Origin: an uncultured Bacteroidaceae bacterium
GTDB taxonomy: Bacteria > Bacteroidota > Bacteroidia > Bacteroidales > Bacteroidaceae
Direction: 5' to 3'
Assembly (NCBI GenBank): GCA_905235565.1
Contig: CAJOLR010000011.1
Span: 1 to 42,920, forward strand
Length of the DNA stretch: 42,920 bases
This document shows, in pieces, positions 1 through 9,900 of the stretch. The translations under genes and the position numbers were made by a program. Each line of letters begins with the position of its first letter. The stretch's first letter is position 1. Below the pieces are notes generated by a model that was not told where the DNA came from, did no database searches, and was given only the letters and a program-made list of their open reading frames with translations.

Positions 1-55
1 TAAAGCTTGCATCATATTTTCTTCTAGCCTTCTTCATGTCTGCTAAGTTATTCAT
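1..55 (-). CDS. Partial transposase-like (IS3 OrfA-type HTH) N-terminus, runs off left edge
   Basis: An ORF starts at the ATG at 55-53 on the minus strand and is open at the window edge, with only 18 codons visible. After MNNLAD the peptide reads MKKARRKYDASF, which resembles the basic start of IS3/IS911-type OrfA helix-turn-helix proteins (K-x-R-R-x-Y-x-x-x-F). An inner ATG at 37-35 could be the real start. Too little is visible to assign a family, and no terminal inverted repeat or target duplication could be recognised in the next 100 bases. The assignment is by resemblance only. Confidence 0.35.
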   Translation of the reverse strand, partial: MNNLADMKKARRKYDASF

Positions 56-154
56 TTTTTAACTTAGGCGACTGTATTAAAAAGCGAAACTATTATACTC
101 TCATGAGATAACACTAATCTTGCGCTGAGGCAATAGATGACAGTAATATGCCTA

Positions 155-2521
155 TTATTTCAGGAACCGGATATCAAAGATCCGTGGAGCCTGCTTGCCC
201 TCAACCGAGCGGAAAGTGACGCGTATCTTCTCCTTGCCTAAGTAGAATCCTACCGGTACATCATACTCCTTGCGTACAATCCCGGCCTCACCGTTGGTGG
301 GGAACTCAGTCTCGGTAATGAACGGCATGTCCTCAATCAGTATCTCGATGGCACGGTTCTGGTTGTTCTCGGCACCCCAGTAGCCTATGCACAGGCTCAG
401 GTTGGTGTTGCCTTCAGTATAAAGGTCATAGCTGAACGAACCGCTGCGGCGGATTGAGCGGTAGGGTTTGTTGTCCTGATTGCCGGTCATTGAGTTCTGG
501 CTCTGTATCTTGTGGTCAGCCTCGGGCTGCTGCTCGCCGGGTACGATGGCATCCACAGTGCGGCGGTCCAGCTCCAGCATTGCGGCCTCATCGGCCTTGA
601 TCTTATCGAGCATCTGCTTGTAATCACTCTGGCTGAGTGACAGGAAATATATTGCGTAACGGCTGTCATGCAGGCTGTAGAACGGCTCCAGCTCAACATT
701 GGGGAACCGGCTGCTGTCAAACAGGCCGCTTGCAGTAAAGTGCAGAGGCTTGCCGGGTACGGGCTTGAGTGCAGCCACCTTCTGGTCCAGTTGCGCGCGT
801 GTACCTATCATAATAGGAGTCTCGGTAACGGGAACTAAAGGTCCGTGTGCTATGTGGCTCCAGCGACCGTCATCGGCCACCAGACCGCTCATACCCTCTG
901 TGCCTGTGCGGGCTGCCAGTACGATTGGTCCATGCTTTACAGCCAGATACTCGGGCTCATTGTCCAGAGCCTCGATGGTGGTATTCATGGGCAGGCTTAT
1001 CTCAACAACATCGCCGTTCTTCCACTTGCGCTCTATGGCCACGTATGATGAAGGCTGTGCGCCGGCGGCATACTCCTGACCGTTCACCTTTACGCTGTAG
1101 CCGCTGGCCACCCACTCCGGGCAGCGTACCATAAGGCGGAACTTGCGGGCTTTCTTGAGGTTGACGGTCAGCTTGGATGACTCGGAGTAGGGGAACTGTG
1201 TCTCCTGCGTGATGGTGGCCTTGTTCTCAGTCCAGTTCAGCTTTGATGCCACGAACAGGTTAACCCTGAGTTCCTGTGCACCGTCGTGTGTGTAGATAAA
1301 CTCGCCGTACTTGCCGTGGTTCTCCATTCCGGTTCCTACGCAGCACCACATACCCTGGTTTACTGCCGAATAGACGCGGTAGTGAGCGGGGCGCATGGGG
1401 GTGAAATAGACGTAACCTCCGTGCTCGGGGTGCTGTGTTGAAAGGATATGGTTGTACATGGCCTTCTCATAGAAATCGGCATACTCGGCCTTGGGGTCTA
1501 TGGCAAAGAGGAACTCTGTAAGTTTGAGCATGTTGTTGGTGTTGCAGGACTCCGGTCCCTCGCGGTTCTCCACGTAGCTCTTGTAGTCCGTTGCGGCAGG
1601 GAAGTGCTCGCTGCGGCTGTTTCCGCCTATAACCACTGAGCGGTGGTTGGCCACGCGGTCCCAGAAGAACTCGGCAGCCTGGCGGGCGCGTGAATCGTTG
1701 TCCAATGCAGCCACTCGTGCGTAACCTACGGCCTTGGGTACCTGTGTGTTGGCGTGCTTGTTGTCCAGGTTGTCACGGCCGTCGGCCATGTTCTCAAAAA
1801 TGTCCTTGTGGCGGAAACGCTTGGCGGCCTCTATGTACTTACGGTCACCGGTAATCTGGAAAGCGTCGGCAAAAATCTCATTCATGCCGCCAAACTCGGT
1901 GCCGGTCATCTGCTCCATCTGGTTGTCATCCAGATCGGCAAAGATGGTGAGACCCCAGTCGCAGAACCTGATGAACATATCCTTGGCCTTCTCAATGCCG
2001 GCATACTGCCACGCGTCGCGCAGGCCCGCGTACATCTTATGTACATTATACCAGGGCACCCATGCGCCGCGGAACAGCCCGAAGTCTCCCTTCTTGAGGT
2101 TGCCCCAGAGCTGCTTGCTGTTGGGTACACCGCCTATATAGCCGTCACCGTTGGCTGTCTGGCAGCGCTCCAGCTCATCAATCATATAGACCAGACGGTC
2201 GTAGCACTCCTTGTTGCCGGTAGCGGCGTAGTGTATGGCCAGGGCCGATACGTAGTGCCCGCCCACATGTCCGTCCAGGCCGGCCCAGTTGGGGAAATAC
2301 TCCGCCTTCTTGGGCAGTCCGGCCTCCTTAAGGAACGGAGCCAGCAGACGGTCGGTGTCATACTCTAAAAGAACCTTTACGTTAAGGTCCATGGCGTGCT
2401 TGAAGGGGCCTTCAAGCAGCTCTACCTGATTCAGGTTGAATGTGCCCGGATACAGTTTGTCCTGGGCGTTGGCAAAAGACGCTGTCAGTGCCAAGGCAAA
2501 AAATAAGTTTAGTTTTCTCAT
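155..2521 (-). CDS. GH127 beta-L-arabinofuranosidase, exported
   Basis: The 788-residue protein starts with a signal peptide (MRKLNLFFALALTASFANAQ) and should act in the periplasm or at the surface. It matches the GH127/DUF1680 fold: an (alpha/alpha)6 barrel in the first ~430 residues followed by beta-sandwich regions. The family's metal-thiolate site is visible: Glu324 and Cys326 in GPESCNTNN, and the Cys393-Cys394 pair in MWCCVGTG. In characterised GH127 enzymes these residues bind zinc, and one Cys of the pair is the nucleophile. The family releases terminal beta-L-arabinofuranose. The gene lies 24 bp downstream of a lipoprotein esterase on the same strand, so the two probably form an operon. 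The GH127 assignment is firm; the exact substrate is inferred. Confidence 0.9.
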   Translation of the reverse strand: MRKLNLFFALALTASFANAQDKLYPGTFNLNQVELLEGPFKHAMDLNVKVLLEYDTDRLLAPFLKEAGLPKKAEYFPNWAGLDGHVGGHYVSALAIHYAATGNKECYDRLVYMIDELERCQTANGDGYIGGVPNSKQLWGNLKKGDFGLFRGAWVPWYNVHKMYAGLRDAWQYAGIEKAKDMFIRFCDWGLTIFADLDDNQMEQMTGTEFGGMNEIFADAFQITGDRKYIEAAKRFRHKDIFENMADGRDNLDNKHANTQVPKAVGYARVAALDNDSRARQAAEFFWDRVANHRSVVIGGNSRSEHFPAATDYKSYVENREGPESCNTNNMLKLTEFLFAIDPKAEYADFYEKAMYNHILSTQHPEHGGYVYFTPMRPAHYRVYSAVNQGMWCCVGTGMENHGKYGEFIYTHDGAQELRVNLFVASKLNWTENKATITQETQFPYSESSKLTVNLKKARKFRLMVRCPEWVASGYSVKVNGQEYAAGAQPSSYVAIERKWKNGDVVEISLPMNTTIEALDNEPEYLAVKHGPIVLAARTGTEGMSGLVADDGRWSHIAHGPLVPVTETPIMIGTRAQLDQKVAALKPVPGKPLHFTASGLFDSSRFPNVELEPFYSLHDSRYAIYFLSLSQSDYKQMLDKIKADEAAMLELDRRTVDAIVPGEQQPEADHKIQSQNSMTGNQDNKPYRSIRRSGSFSYDLYTEGNTNLSLCIGYWGAENNQNRAIEILIEDMPFITETEFPTNGEAGIVRKEYDVPVGFYLGKEKIRVTFRSVEGKQAPRIFDIRFLK

Positions 2522-2545
2522 ATCTGGTTTATATTTTTAGAATTA

Positions 2546-3346
2546 TCAGTTCTTGTACGGGAAACGGCGCTTGAGCTCTTCGCTGAACCAGTATTTCCAC
2601 CATTCCCGGTCATGACCGCCGTTGAACACCCAAGAGTTGACTTCTCCGCCTCGCTTACGGATATCCTTAATCAGGTTCGGAAAATAGTCTTCGTTTCCTA
2701 CCTCCTCTCTTATTCCCCAGCATATACGGTAAGATGTCGGCTCCGAAATCATACCGTAATCACTTATGTCTGAGCATATCGGCGAATAACACCAGTATTC
2801 CGGTATCAGTCCGGGATCGCGCAGACTCAGTGTTATTCCGAAATCGGCACTGTTGGATGTCCCGAAGTAGATCCTGTCAACGGGGTCTTTTGATACTGGG
2901 GCATTCTTTTGTATATAAGGTATAAACTCATTTACAAAGAATGAGTGATGGCTGTCAAACAGCCCGGCAAGCGTATTGTCATTTTTGGCTATCAGTTCTG
3001 CGTATTCTGCATTGCGGTACGCGATATTATAACCACTTACCTGATTCTTGTTTTCATACGAACATGCTATGATGACGGGGCGTATGTGGCGGTTTTCAAT
3101 CAAGGAATCCATCATGCTCTTGAATCGGCTATCCTTAAAAACCAGACCGTCACCCATATAGATGACCGGAAGCTTGTCATCGGACCTGATTCCCTGTGGT
3201 ATGTAAATGGCTCCTGAACGTACCATTCCGTCCTTGCAATTCATCTGAAATTCCTTGAAAACAGATTGATCTGTGGTCTTTACGCACGAGTTGAAGAGAC
3301 AAAAAGTGCAAATTGACAAAACCAGAAGTCTGAATGCGAATTTCAT
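2546..3346 (-). CDS. Lipoprotein alpha/beta-hydrolase, putative esterase (Esterase D/feruloyl-esterase-like)
   Basis: The 266-residue protein has an N-terminal lipobox-like signal (LFNSC, Cys near residue 21), so it is probably a lipoprotein. The alpha/beta-hydrolase layout is visible: an oxyanion-side strand (KLPVIYMGDG), a nucleophile elbow around Ser164 in YFGTSNSADF, and a C-terminal His245 in FNGGHDREWW. This resembles the PF00756 putative esterases that remove acyl groups (acetyl, feruloyl) or act in siderophore hydrolysis. The elbow reads G-T-S-N-S rather than the usual G-x-S-x-G. It is the first gene of a likely two-gene unit with the GH127 enzyme, which suggests deacylation of an arabinose-bearing glycan. 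Substrate unknown. Confidence 0.7.
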   Translation of the reverse strand: MKFAFRLLVLSICTFCLFNSCVKTTDQSVFKEFQMNCKDGMVRSGAIYIPQGIRSDDKLPVIYMGDGLVFKDSRFKSMMDSLIENRHIRPVIIACSYENKNQVSGYNIAYRNAEYAELIAKNDNTLAGLFDSHHSFFVNEFIPYIQKNAPVSKDPVDRIYFGTSNSADFGITLSLRDPGLIPEYWCYSPICSDISDYGMISEPTSYRICWGIREEVGNEDYFPNLIKDIRKRGGEVNSWVFNGGHDREWWKYWFSEELKRRFPYKN

Positions 3347-3386
3347 AATTAAAAATACTGTTAATGTTATTTATAATTCCAATTTA

Positions 3387-3394
3387 CAAAGATA
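3387..3394 (-). promoter_or_regulatory. Putative Bacteroidetes -7 box for the esterase-GH127 unit
   Basis: Read on the minus strand the bases are TATCTTTG, an exact TAnnTTTG match, 41 bases upstream of the esterase start. A clear TTTG -33 element is not present; the nearest candidate reads TTTA about 17 bases upstream. Confidence 0.45.
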
Positions 3395-3555
3395 GAAAAT
3401 ATTGTTGTGATTAAACCATAGGGCACTTTTTTTATCCAAATTGTGAATTATTTGTTAATTCGTCATTTTGACATTTAACCAAGCGCCTTCTGCTTTATAG
3501 TAAAGGTGTATTTTTTTTAATGCAATCAACAAAAACTAATAATAATTACAATCAA

Positions 3556-6500
3556 ATGAAAAGAATCTTAACTCTGCTCACATTGGTTGCCACATCCGCA
3601 ACGATGTTTGCACAGAATCTTTCAGTCAAGGGTATGGTTTATGATTATGATACAGCCGACCCGATGACTTCGGCCAACGTGTCGATAATCCAGATTGCAG
3701 GAACAGACTCCACTTTCATAAATGGAGCTGCTACCGAGGAGGACGGATCATTCACGATTGGTAACCTGAAGGCTGGCAACTATGTTGCCCGTGTTTCATT
3801 CACAGGTTATGATGATGCCTACAAGAACTTCTCCCTCAGGTCAGGTTCCGGCGTTACAGACCTTGGTAAGATCACTCTGAGAGGTGGCCAGATGCTCGAA
3901 GAGGTTGCAGTATCGGCAGTCGTGGCAAAAGTCCAGATGATCAATGATACCGTAATGTTCAACAGCGCAGCTTTCAAACTGCCTGAGGGTGCATCGGTAG
4001 AGGACCTTATCCGTAAGCTTCCCGGTGTGCAGATAGGCAGTGACGGAAGCATCACCGTAAACGGAAAGAGTGTATCAAGAATTCTCGTCAACGGTAAGGA
4101 GTTCTTCAATGATGACAAGACAATAGCTCTGACTCAGCTTACCGCCGATATGATTGAGAAAGTAAAGGCATATGAAAAGCAGAGTGACCTGGCCCGTCAG
4201 ACCGGTATCGATGACGGTGAGGAAGAGACAGTGCTTGACCTCCAGGTTAAGAAGGGTATGGCCAAGGGTTGGTTCGGTAACCTTTCAGTCGGTGGCGGTG
4301 CTCCTCTTGAGAAGGAAGGATTTGATATAGCAGCTCTCTATCAGGTTAACGCTTCACTTAACCGTTTTGATGAGGACAAGCAGTTTACCATCATGGGTTC
4401 AGCCAGCCAGTCATCAGGCGGCATGGGCGGATTCGGTGGCATGCGTATGGGCGGCGGTGTCGGAATGGGCATGGGCGGCTTTGGCATGGGCGGCGGATTC
4501 GGCGGCATGGGCAGCGGATTCGGCGGCATGGGCGGCAGTGGCGGTGTCAGCAAGAGCTACTCCGGCGGTTTCAACTTTGCCATGAACCTCGGTAAGGAGG
4601 TTTCACAGGACAATTACCAGTATGAGGTTGGCGGCAGTATAAACTGGAGCCACAGCGACAACACTTCAAGCTCAAGATCATCAGGTGAGAACTTCTACGC
4701 TACAAGCGGTATGCCCGGTGTCGTTGACCATACATGGAACAACCGTGCCGGTGAGAACGGTAGCGGCAGCAACAGCTTGAGCGGCAATATGCGTATAGAG
4801 TGGAATAAGGATAACTATACCAGCCTTCTGTTCCAGCCTCAGGTTTCATGGAGCAAGTCAGACAGCTGGAGCGAGAGCAAATCAAGAACATTCAGGGATG
4901 ATCCTTACAAGTATCTCAAGGATCCTCTTGATACTACAAGCTTCTATTCCTCAAAAGCTGAGATTCCGTCAAAGTACGGCGATGCCATTGCGGCCATCAA
5001 CATTGATCCCACTTCACTCGATCCCGAGGGAGACCTGATAGACTCTCTTATCACAATGTATAATGAGTCTATCTGGAATATCCAGGACAGCAAGTCCAAG
5101 AGCGTAAGCACCAGCAAATCAGCCAGCGGTAACGTCCAGTTCGTAAGACGTTTCGGAAACCGTGGACGTAACGTTTCTATCCGTGGTACTTATAATCTGA
5201 GCCATTCAGACAGTGAGCAGTTCTCCAGAAGCGAGCAGATGTCTCATAACTATGTAAGAACTACTCAATCTTACAGCCGTCAGGATACTCTGTTGAACCG
5301 TTATAACAATAACCCGAGCGACAGACAGACATACAGCGTTCAGGCTACATATTCAGAGCCTATCGGTACAGGTACTTATCTGCAGTTCAGCTATCAGTTC
5401 CAGTATAGTGCTCAGAACAGTGACCGTGCTACTTACAATATGTCTGATGCCCTTGCAGCTACTTGGGGTATGCCTGATTGGATCTATGAGGACAACGATC
5501 TTATCCGTGATCCCAAGTTGAGCACCAACTCATTCTATTACAACTATGATCAGACTGCTCAGCTCCAGTTCCGCAAGAACGCAACTGACCAGTCATACAA
5601 CTTCACCGTAGGTCTCTCTGTATTGCCTCAGTATTCTAAGATGAACTACTCAGGTATGGGTGTTACCGATACTCTTCTGGAGCGTACGGTGTTCAACTGG
5701 ACTCCTACCGTTCAGTTCCGTTACAGAGTTACCCGTCAGGAACAGATCAACATCCGATACAACGGCCGTTCGAGCCAGCCTCAGATGTCACAGTTGCTTG
5801 ACATACGTGATGATACAGACCCGTTCCGCGTATCAAGCGGTAACCCCGGTCTGAAACCTACCTTCAACAACCAGTTGAGCTTGGGATATCAGAAGTACAA
5901 TCCTGTTACAATGGGTAGCTTCAATGTCAACACAAGCGTAAGCAATACTCTCCGTCAGATTTCTAACAGAACTGACCTGCTTCCTAACGGTGGTACTGAG
6001 AGCAAGCCTATCAACATGGATGGTTTCTGGTCAAACTGGAATGCCAATGCAAGTGTTATGTACAACTACACATTCCCCGATGACCGTTATTCAATCACGA
6101 CCAACACATCAGGTAACTACAGCCACCAGGAGAGTTGGGCACAGATCATGGGCGGTGATGCACAGCTTCGTAAGAGCAATACCACCGGTGCAAACGAGAA
6201 CCTGAGTGCAGAGTATCGTGATGACTACCTGACTCTATCATTTGACGGAACACTGCGTTACAGCCATTCAACCAATGACTTGCAGCCTGACCGCAACATG
6301 GATACATATGATTTCAGTTATGGTACAAGCTTTATGGCTTTCATTCCTTGGCGTAACATGCGTTTGGGTTCAGACCTTAACATGAACAGCCGTCGTGGTT
6401 ACGATACAGGTATGAATACAGATGAGTTGATATGGAATGCTTCTCTGTCATTCTCATTCCTCAAGGGCAACAAGGCCAGCTTGTCACTCTCTGCATACGA

Positions 6501-6762
6501 TATCCTGCATCAGCGCAGTACAGTTAACCGTTCTATGAGTGCAACATCACGTACTGATACTGAAAACAAGAACATCACAAGTTACTTCATGGCTTCTCTG
6601 ACCTACCGTCTGTCACTTATGGGTGACCGTAACTCACGTCAGCAGTTGCGTGGCCGTGGTGGCATGGGCGGCTTCGGCGGCGGCATGGGCGGCTTCGGTG
6701 GCGGCATGGGCGGCGGCTTCGGCGGCGGCTTTGGCGGCGGCTTCGGTGGCGGTATGTTCTAA
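3556..6762 (+). CDS. TonB-receptor-like outer-membrane beta-barrel protein with Gly/Met-rich segments
   Basis: I chose the ATG at 3556 because it gives a clean signal peptide (MKRILTLLTLVATSATMFAQ); an ATG 12 codons upstream would precede it with a polar N-rich stretch. The 1068-residue product has a carboxypeptidase-regulatory-like domain (~residues 22-110), a plug-like region (LPGVQIGSDGSITVNGKSV, KEFFNDDKT), and then a long barrel rich in alternating aromatic and polar residues. This matches outer-membrane beta-barrel family PF14905. Two low-complexity segments are striking: residues ~288-330 (repeats of GGMGGFGG type with Met) and a C-terminal tail ~1032-1068 (GGGMGGFGGG repeats ending in GGMF). 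No SusD partner is adjacent. Ligand unknown; it may import or export a product for the neighbouring hydrolases, but this is inference. Confidence 0.85.
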   Translation: MKRILTLLTLVATSATMFAQNLSVKGMVYDYDTADPMTSANVSIIQIAGTDSTFINGAATEEDGSFTIGNLKAGNYVARVSFTGYDDAYKNFSLRSGSGVTDLGKITLRGGQMLEEVAVSAVVAKVQMINDTVMFNSAAFKLPEGASVEDLIRKLPGVQIGSDGSITVNGKSVSRILVNGKEFFNDDKTIALTQLTADMIEKVKAYEKQSDLARQTGIDDGEEETVLDLQVKKGMAKGWFGNLSVGGGAPLEKEGFDIAALYQVNASLNRFDEDKQFTIMGSASQSSGGMGGFGGMRMGGGVGMGMGGFGMGGGFGGMGSGFGGMGGSGGVSKSYSGGFNFAMNLGKEVSQDNYQYEVGGSINWSHSDNTSSSRSSGENFYATSGMPGVVDHTWNNRAGENGSGSNSLSGNMRIEWNKDNYTSLLFQPQVSWSKSDSWSESKSRTFRDDPYKYLKDPLDTTSFYSSKAEIPSKYGDAIAAINIDPTSLDPEGDLIDSLITMYNESIWNIQDSKSKSVSTSKSASGNVQFVRRFGNRGRNVSIRGTYNLSHSDSEQFSRSEQMSHNYVRTTQSYSRQDTLLNRYNNNPSDRQTYSVQATYSEPIGTGTYLQFSYQFQYSAQNSDRATYNMSDALAATWGMPDWIYEDNDLIRDPKLSTNSFYYNYDQTAQLQFRKNATDQSYNFTVGLSVLPQYSKMNYSGMGVTDTLLERTVFNWTPTVQFRYRVTRQEQINIRYNGRSSQPQMSQLLDIRDDTDPFRVSSGNPGLKPTFNNQLSLGYQKYNPVTMGSFNVNTSVSNTLRQISNRTDLLPNGGTESKPINMDGFWSNWNANASVMYNYTFPDDRYSITTNTSGNYSHQESWAQIMGGDAQLRKSNTTGANENLSAEYRDDYLTLSFDGTLRYSHSTNDLQPDRNMDTYDFSYGTSFMAFIPWRNMRLGSDLNMNSRRGYDTGMNTDELIWNASLSFSFLKGNKASLSLSAYDILHQRSTVNRSMSATSRTDTENKNITSYFMASLTYRLSLMGDRNSRQQLRGRGGMGGFGGGMGGFGGGMGGGFGGGFGGGFGGGMF

Positions 6763-6781
6763 GCATCTGCACAATAATTAC

Positions 6782-6816
6782 ATCAGGGGGCTCTTACAGG
6801 TCCCCTGATTTTTTTG
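6782..6816 (+). terminator. Rho-independent terminator after the outer-membrane barrel gene
   Basis: ATCAGGGGG pairs with TCCCCTGAT (9 bp, one G-U) around a 10-base loop, followed by a run of T. Confidence 0.85.
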
Positions 6817-6919
6817 CTTTAGTGCATACCCCTCTAGTCACGCGTGGGTGCGAGACTTCCCAGAACCCCATACCCCTTTTTCCTATTGTACAAAACAGGA
6901 ACTTTCCATCCTGATAAAT

Positions 6920-6955
6920 AAAAAACAGCGCTCATTTGATTGAACGCTGTTTTTA
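6920..6955. terminator. Bidirectional-looking terminator, mainly for the SASA-GH51 gene on the minus strand
   Basis: AAAAACAGCG pairs with CGCTGTTTTT around a 14-base loop. U-runs exist in both directions. It sits just past the stop of the minus-strand gene. Confidence 0.75.
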
Positions 6956-6972
6956 TTGTTGGTTGAGCAAAT

Positions 6973-9900
6973 TCACTTGGTGGGAGTGAGCTTGATTATG
7001 CCGATGGAGTTTTCGGGCAGGGTCAGGGTGAACTGCTTCTTGATGGTTCCGTAGTTCTTGGTGTGGGGCACTACGGCTTCATTGTAGCTTACGCGGTTCT
7101 GGTTACCGCCGAATCCGCCGAACCTTCCGGGACGTCCGCCCTGAAGCTGCTGAGCCTGTGGCTGTGCACCGGCATATGTATTCTGGTCACCCTGATTCTT
7201 TATCTTGGTGTCGTGTGATGATATAAAGTCAACAGTAGCGGTGTATTCCTTGCGCTTCTGTCCTTTACCCATGTTGATGGTAAGTTCCTTGTCAACAGCC
7301 TCGGAGTTGACGAACTTGATGTATATCTCACCTGTTTCGGTATCGACAGTGGGTGAAGTGTATACGGTGCCATCGGCCTCGGAGCCGTTCATTACATCGG
7401 TCATCTGGAATGCGCGGTTGCCGGCCTCACTGAACAGAGCCTGGTAGTAGTAGTTGGTGGTGCGCCACATTCCGCGGTTATCGAACCAGATAAGGTTGGA
7501 ATTCCACTTGTTGAATCCCTTCTTGCAGAACAGCGGAGCATAGGCAGCCATCACCACCATATCACTGTTGCGCTCCAGGCTGGTCCAGTATGCGGCCTCG
7601 GCCATGGCCGATGCAAAATCATTGTTGCTGCTGTTATTGGCAAACTCGCCTACGAATACGCGGGTGGGGCGCTTGCGGTCGTATGTAAGACCGTCGGCAC
7701 CGCGAACCTTATCGGCATTGTAGCGGTTACCGTTGGTGTAGAACCACTGGTTGTTGCGGTAGTAGTGCTCATCGACCACGGTGTTCTGGTACTTGGTGTC
7801 AATCTCATGCATGTTCTCGTTGAACTCGCGGCCGTCGGCAGCGGAGCCTGCTGTAGAGACTATGATGATGTCCGGGTACTTGGCCTGCACCTCTTTATAT
7901 ATAATGTCAAAACGCTCCCAGAACTCAGGTCCCTTGTTCTCGTTGCCGATGCCCAGGTACTTGAGGTTGAAAGGCTCCGGGTGTCCCATATCGGCACGCA
8001 TCTTACCCCATTTGGTATCGGTGCCGCCGTTGCAGAACTCTATGAAGTCAAGGGCGTCGTTCACGAATATGTCATGGAAACGCTTGCGGTCGGCCTCGGT
8101 TTCAAGCGGTGCAATGTACTGATGTCCTGCAAACTGGCAGGTTACGCCATTGTTTAGCACGGGCAGCGGAGTTGCGCCCAGAGACTCGGCCATAAGCAGA
8201 TACTCATAGAAGCCTACGTATTGCGAAGTCCAGTATCCCCAGTGGTTGCGGAATCCTATTCTTTCCTCTTCGGGGCCGATGGAGTTCTTCCAGAAAGGCT
8301 GTCCGAAGTAGTTGGTACCCTCGCTGGCGCATCCGCCAGGGAACCTCATGAATGTGGGGTGAAGGTCTGCCAAAGCCTGCATCAGGTCCTTGCGGAAGGG
8401 GCCGGACTTGCCGTCCTGCCAGAGTTGTGAAGACTCAGGAAGCAGGGTTACGTAGTCAAGCCAGAATGTTCCGGGCTTATCGGCTATGATACTCAGGCGG
8501 CTGTCAACGGAGCGCTCGGCCTTGAGCTGTCCGGTGTATTTCTTCCAGTCACTCCCCAGGCGTGATATGGTTATTGCATTTGAGTTGGGCTGACCGTTGG
8601 CATCCTCCAGCTGCACGGTTATGGTGCCTGGATATGACTGTCCTGCCAGATATAGCGTAAGGTCATAGCTTACTCCCTGCTGTGCCGGGATGGATGCTTT
8701 CTGAGTGTTGTTTGAGTAGTAGTTGCCCTGACGCTCGCTGCCGTAGGGGGCGGTTCCGAAACCGTTGGCGGCTATTCCCATTCCCTGACCGGCATCCTCG
8801 ATGTCAAAACGGACGCTGTACTGGGCATAGCGCAGTTCATCATCATACCTGTCGGCCGGATCATAGTCATAGTAACGTTTCAGGTCCTTTACCAGAGGCT
8901 TGTCGGCAACGGCATGAGCCTGGCCCCGGGCACCTTCCTTCTTAATTACTGTCCAGCCGAAGAATACGGTATCAGAGTAAGAGAACTCCTTCTCTTTCAG
9001 GTTGCCTGGTGCATCGGGTACATTGTATGCCTGGAACGAGTGGTTCTGGATAAGCTGTGCGCAGATACCGCCGTCAAGTGACTGGTTGATATCCTCAAAG
9101 AATATACCTGCCAGGGTGGGGCTGATCTCAATGCCTAATCCCTTCTTCTTGAGGTTAAGGGTAACCTCACGCTCCTGGACTGGCTTGAATCCCTGAAGCT
9201 GGAGCATCTTCTCGGCCATGCGGTAGCCCATAAGTCGCATACCCTCGGTGCTGAAGTGGAACTGGTCGCCGGTGCTCTCGCAGCCCAGCGAAGAGATTAC
9301 GTATCCGTTCTTCATAGTCTTGGGCAGATTGGCCAGTACAACCTCATTGAATGCGGCGCAAGCGCCTCCCTGCTCAGCCTGCTTGAGCTCGCCGGCCAGG
9401 ATGGGTATCTCATCTGGGTTGAGGCCCAGGTCGGCGCAGAGGTCATCATGTATCTTCTTTAGTCGGCCGCACCACTGGTCATCATCGGGGTTGGATTCGC
9501 CCTGATGTACCAGCATTCCCTTGATTACACCCGATTTCTGGGCAATGCGGGCCATATCCACTATGCGCTGGTAGGGGCTCATGTCATACTCCTTGGCCAT
9601 GTTGACCAGCCAGCTGCGGCTGGGGTCGGCAGCCTCCATTGCCAGATACTCCTCACAGGCATCCTTATCCCAGAGCTCCAGCTTGGCGCCGGCCACGGAT
9701 ACGTTGATTACGCCAACGCGGTACTGGCTGGGCAGTTCCTCTATCATCTTGCGTCCGAAGAAATCCACCGGGCCCAGGTTGTTGCTCTGGCGGCAGATAG
9801 GTGGGGTGGCGGTGTACCATTCACCCATCTTGCGGTTGAACCGTGGCATATCCACAGCCGATACGAACTGGAAACGCGGGTCGTTCCAGTCCCTGTCCTG

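Noticed and set aside
1754-2368. Long plus-strand ORF opposite GH127, and similar long antisense ORFs at 7765-8157, 9505-10041, 30230-30940 and 38562-39605
   Set aside because: They are shadows of well-supported genes with no family features, signal or spacing of their own.
4341-4553. Pro/Met-rich antisense ORF
   Set aside because: It is the reverse complement of the Gly-rich repeat in the barrel gene, a composition artefact.
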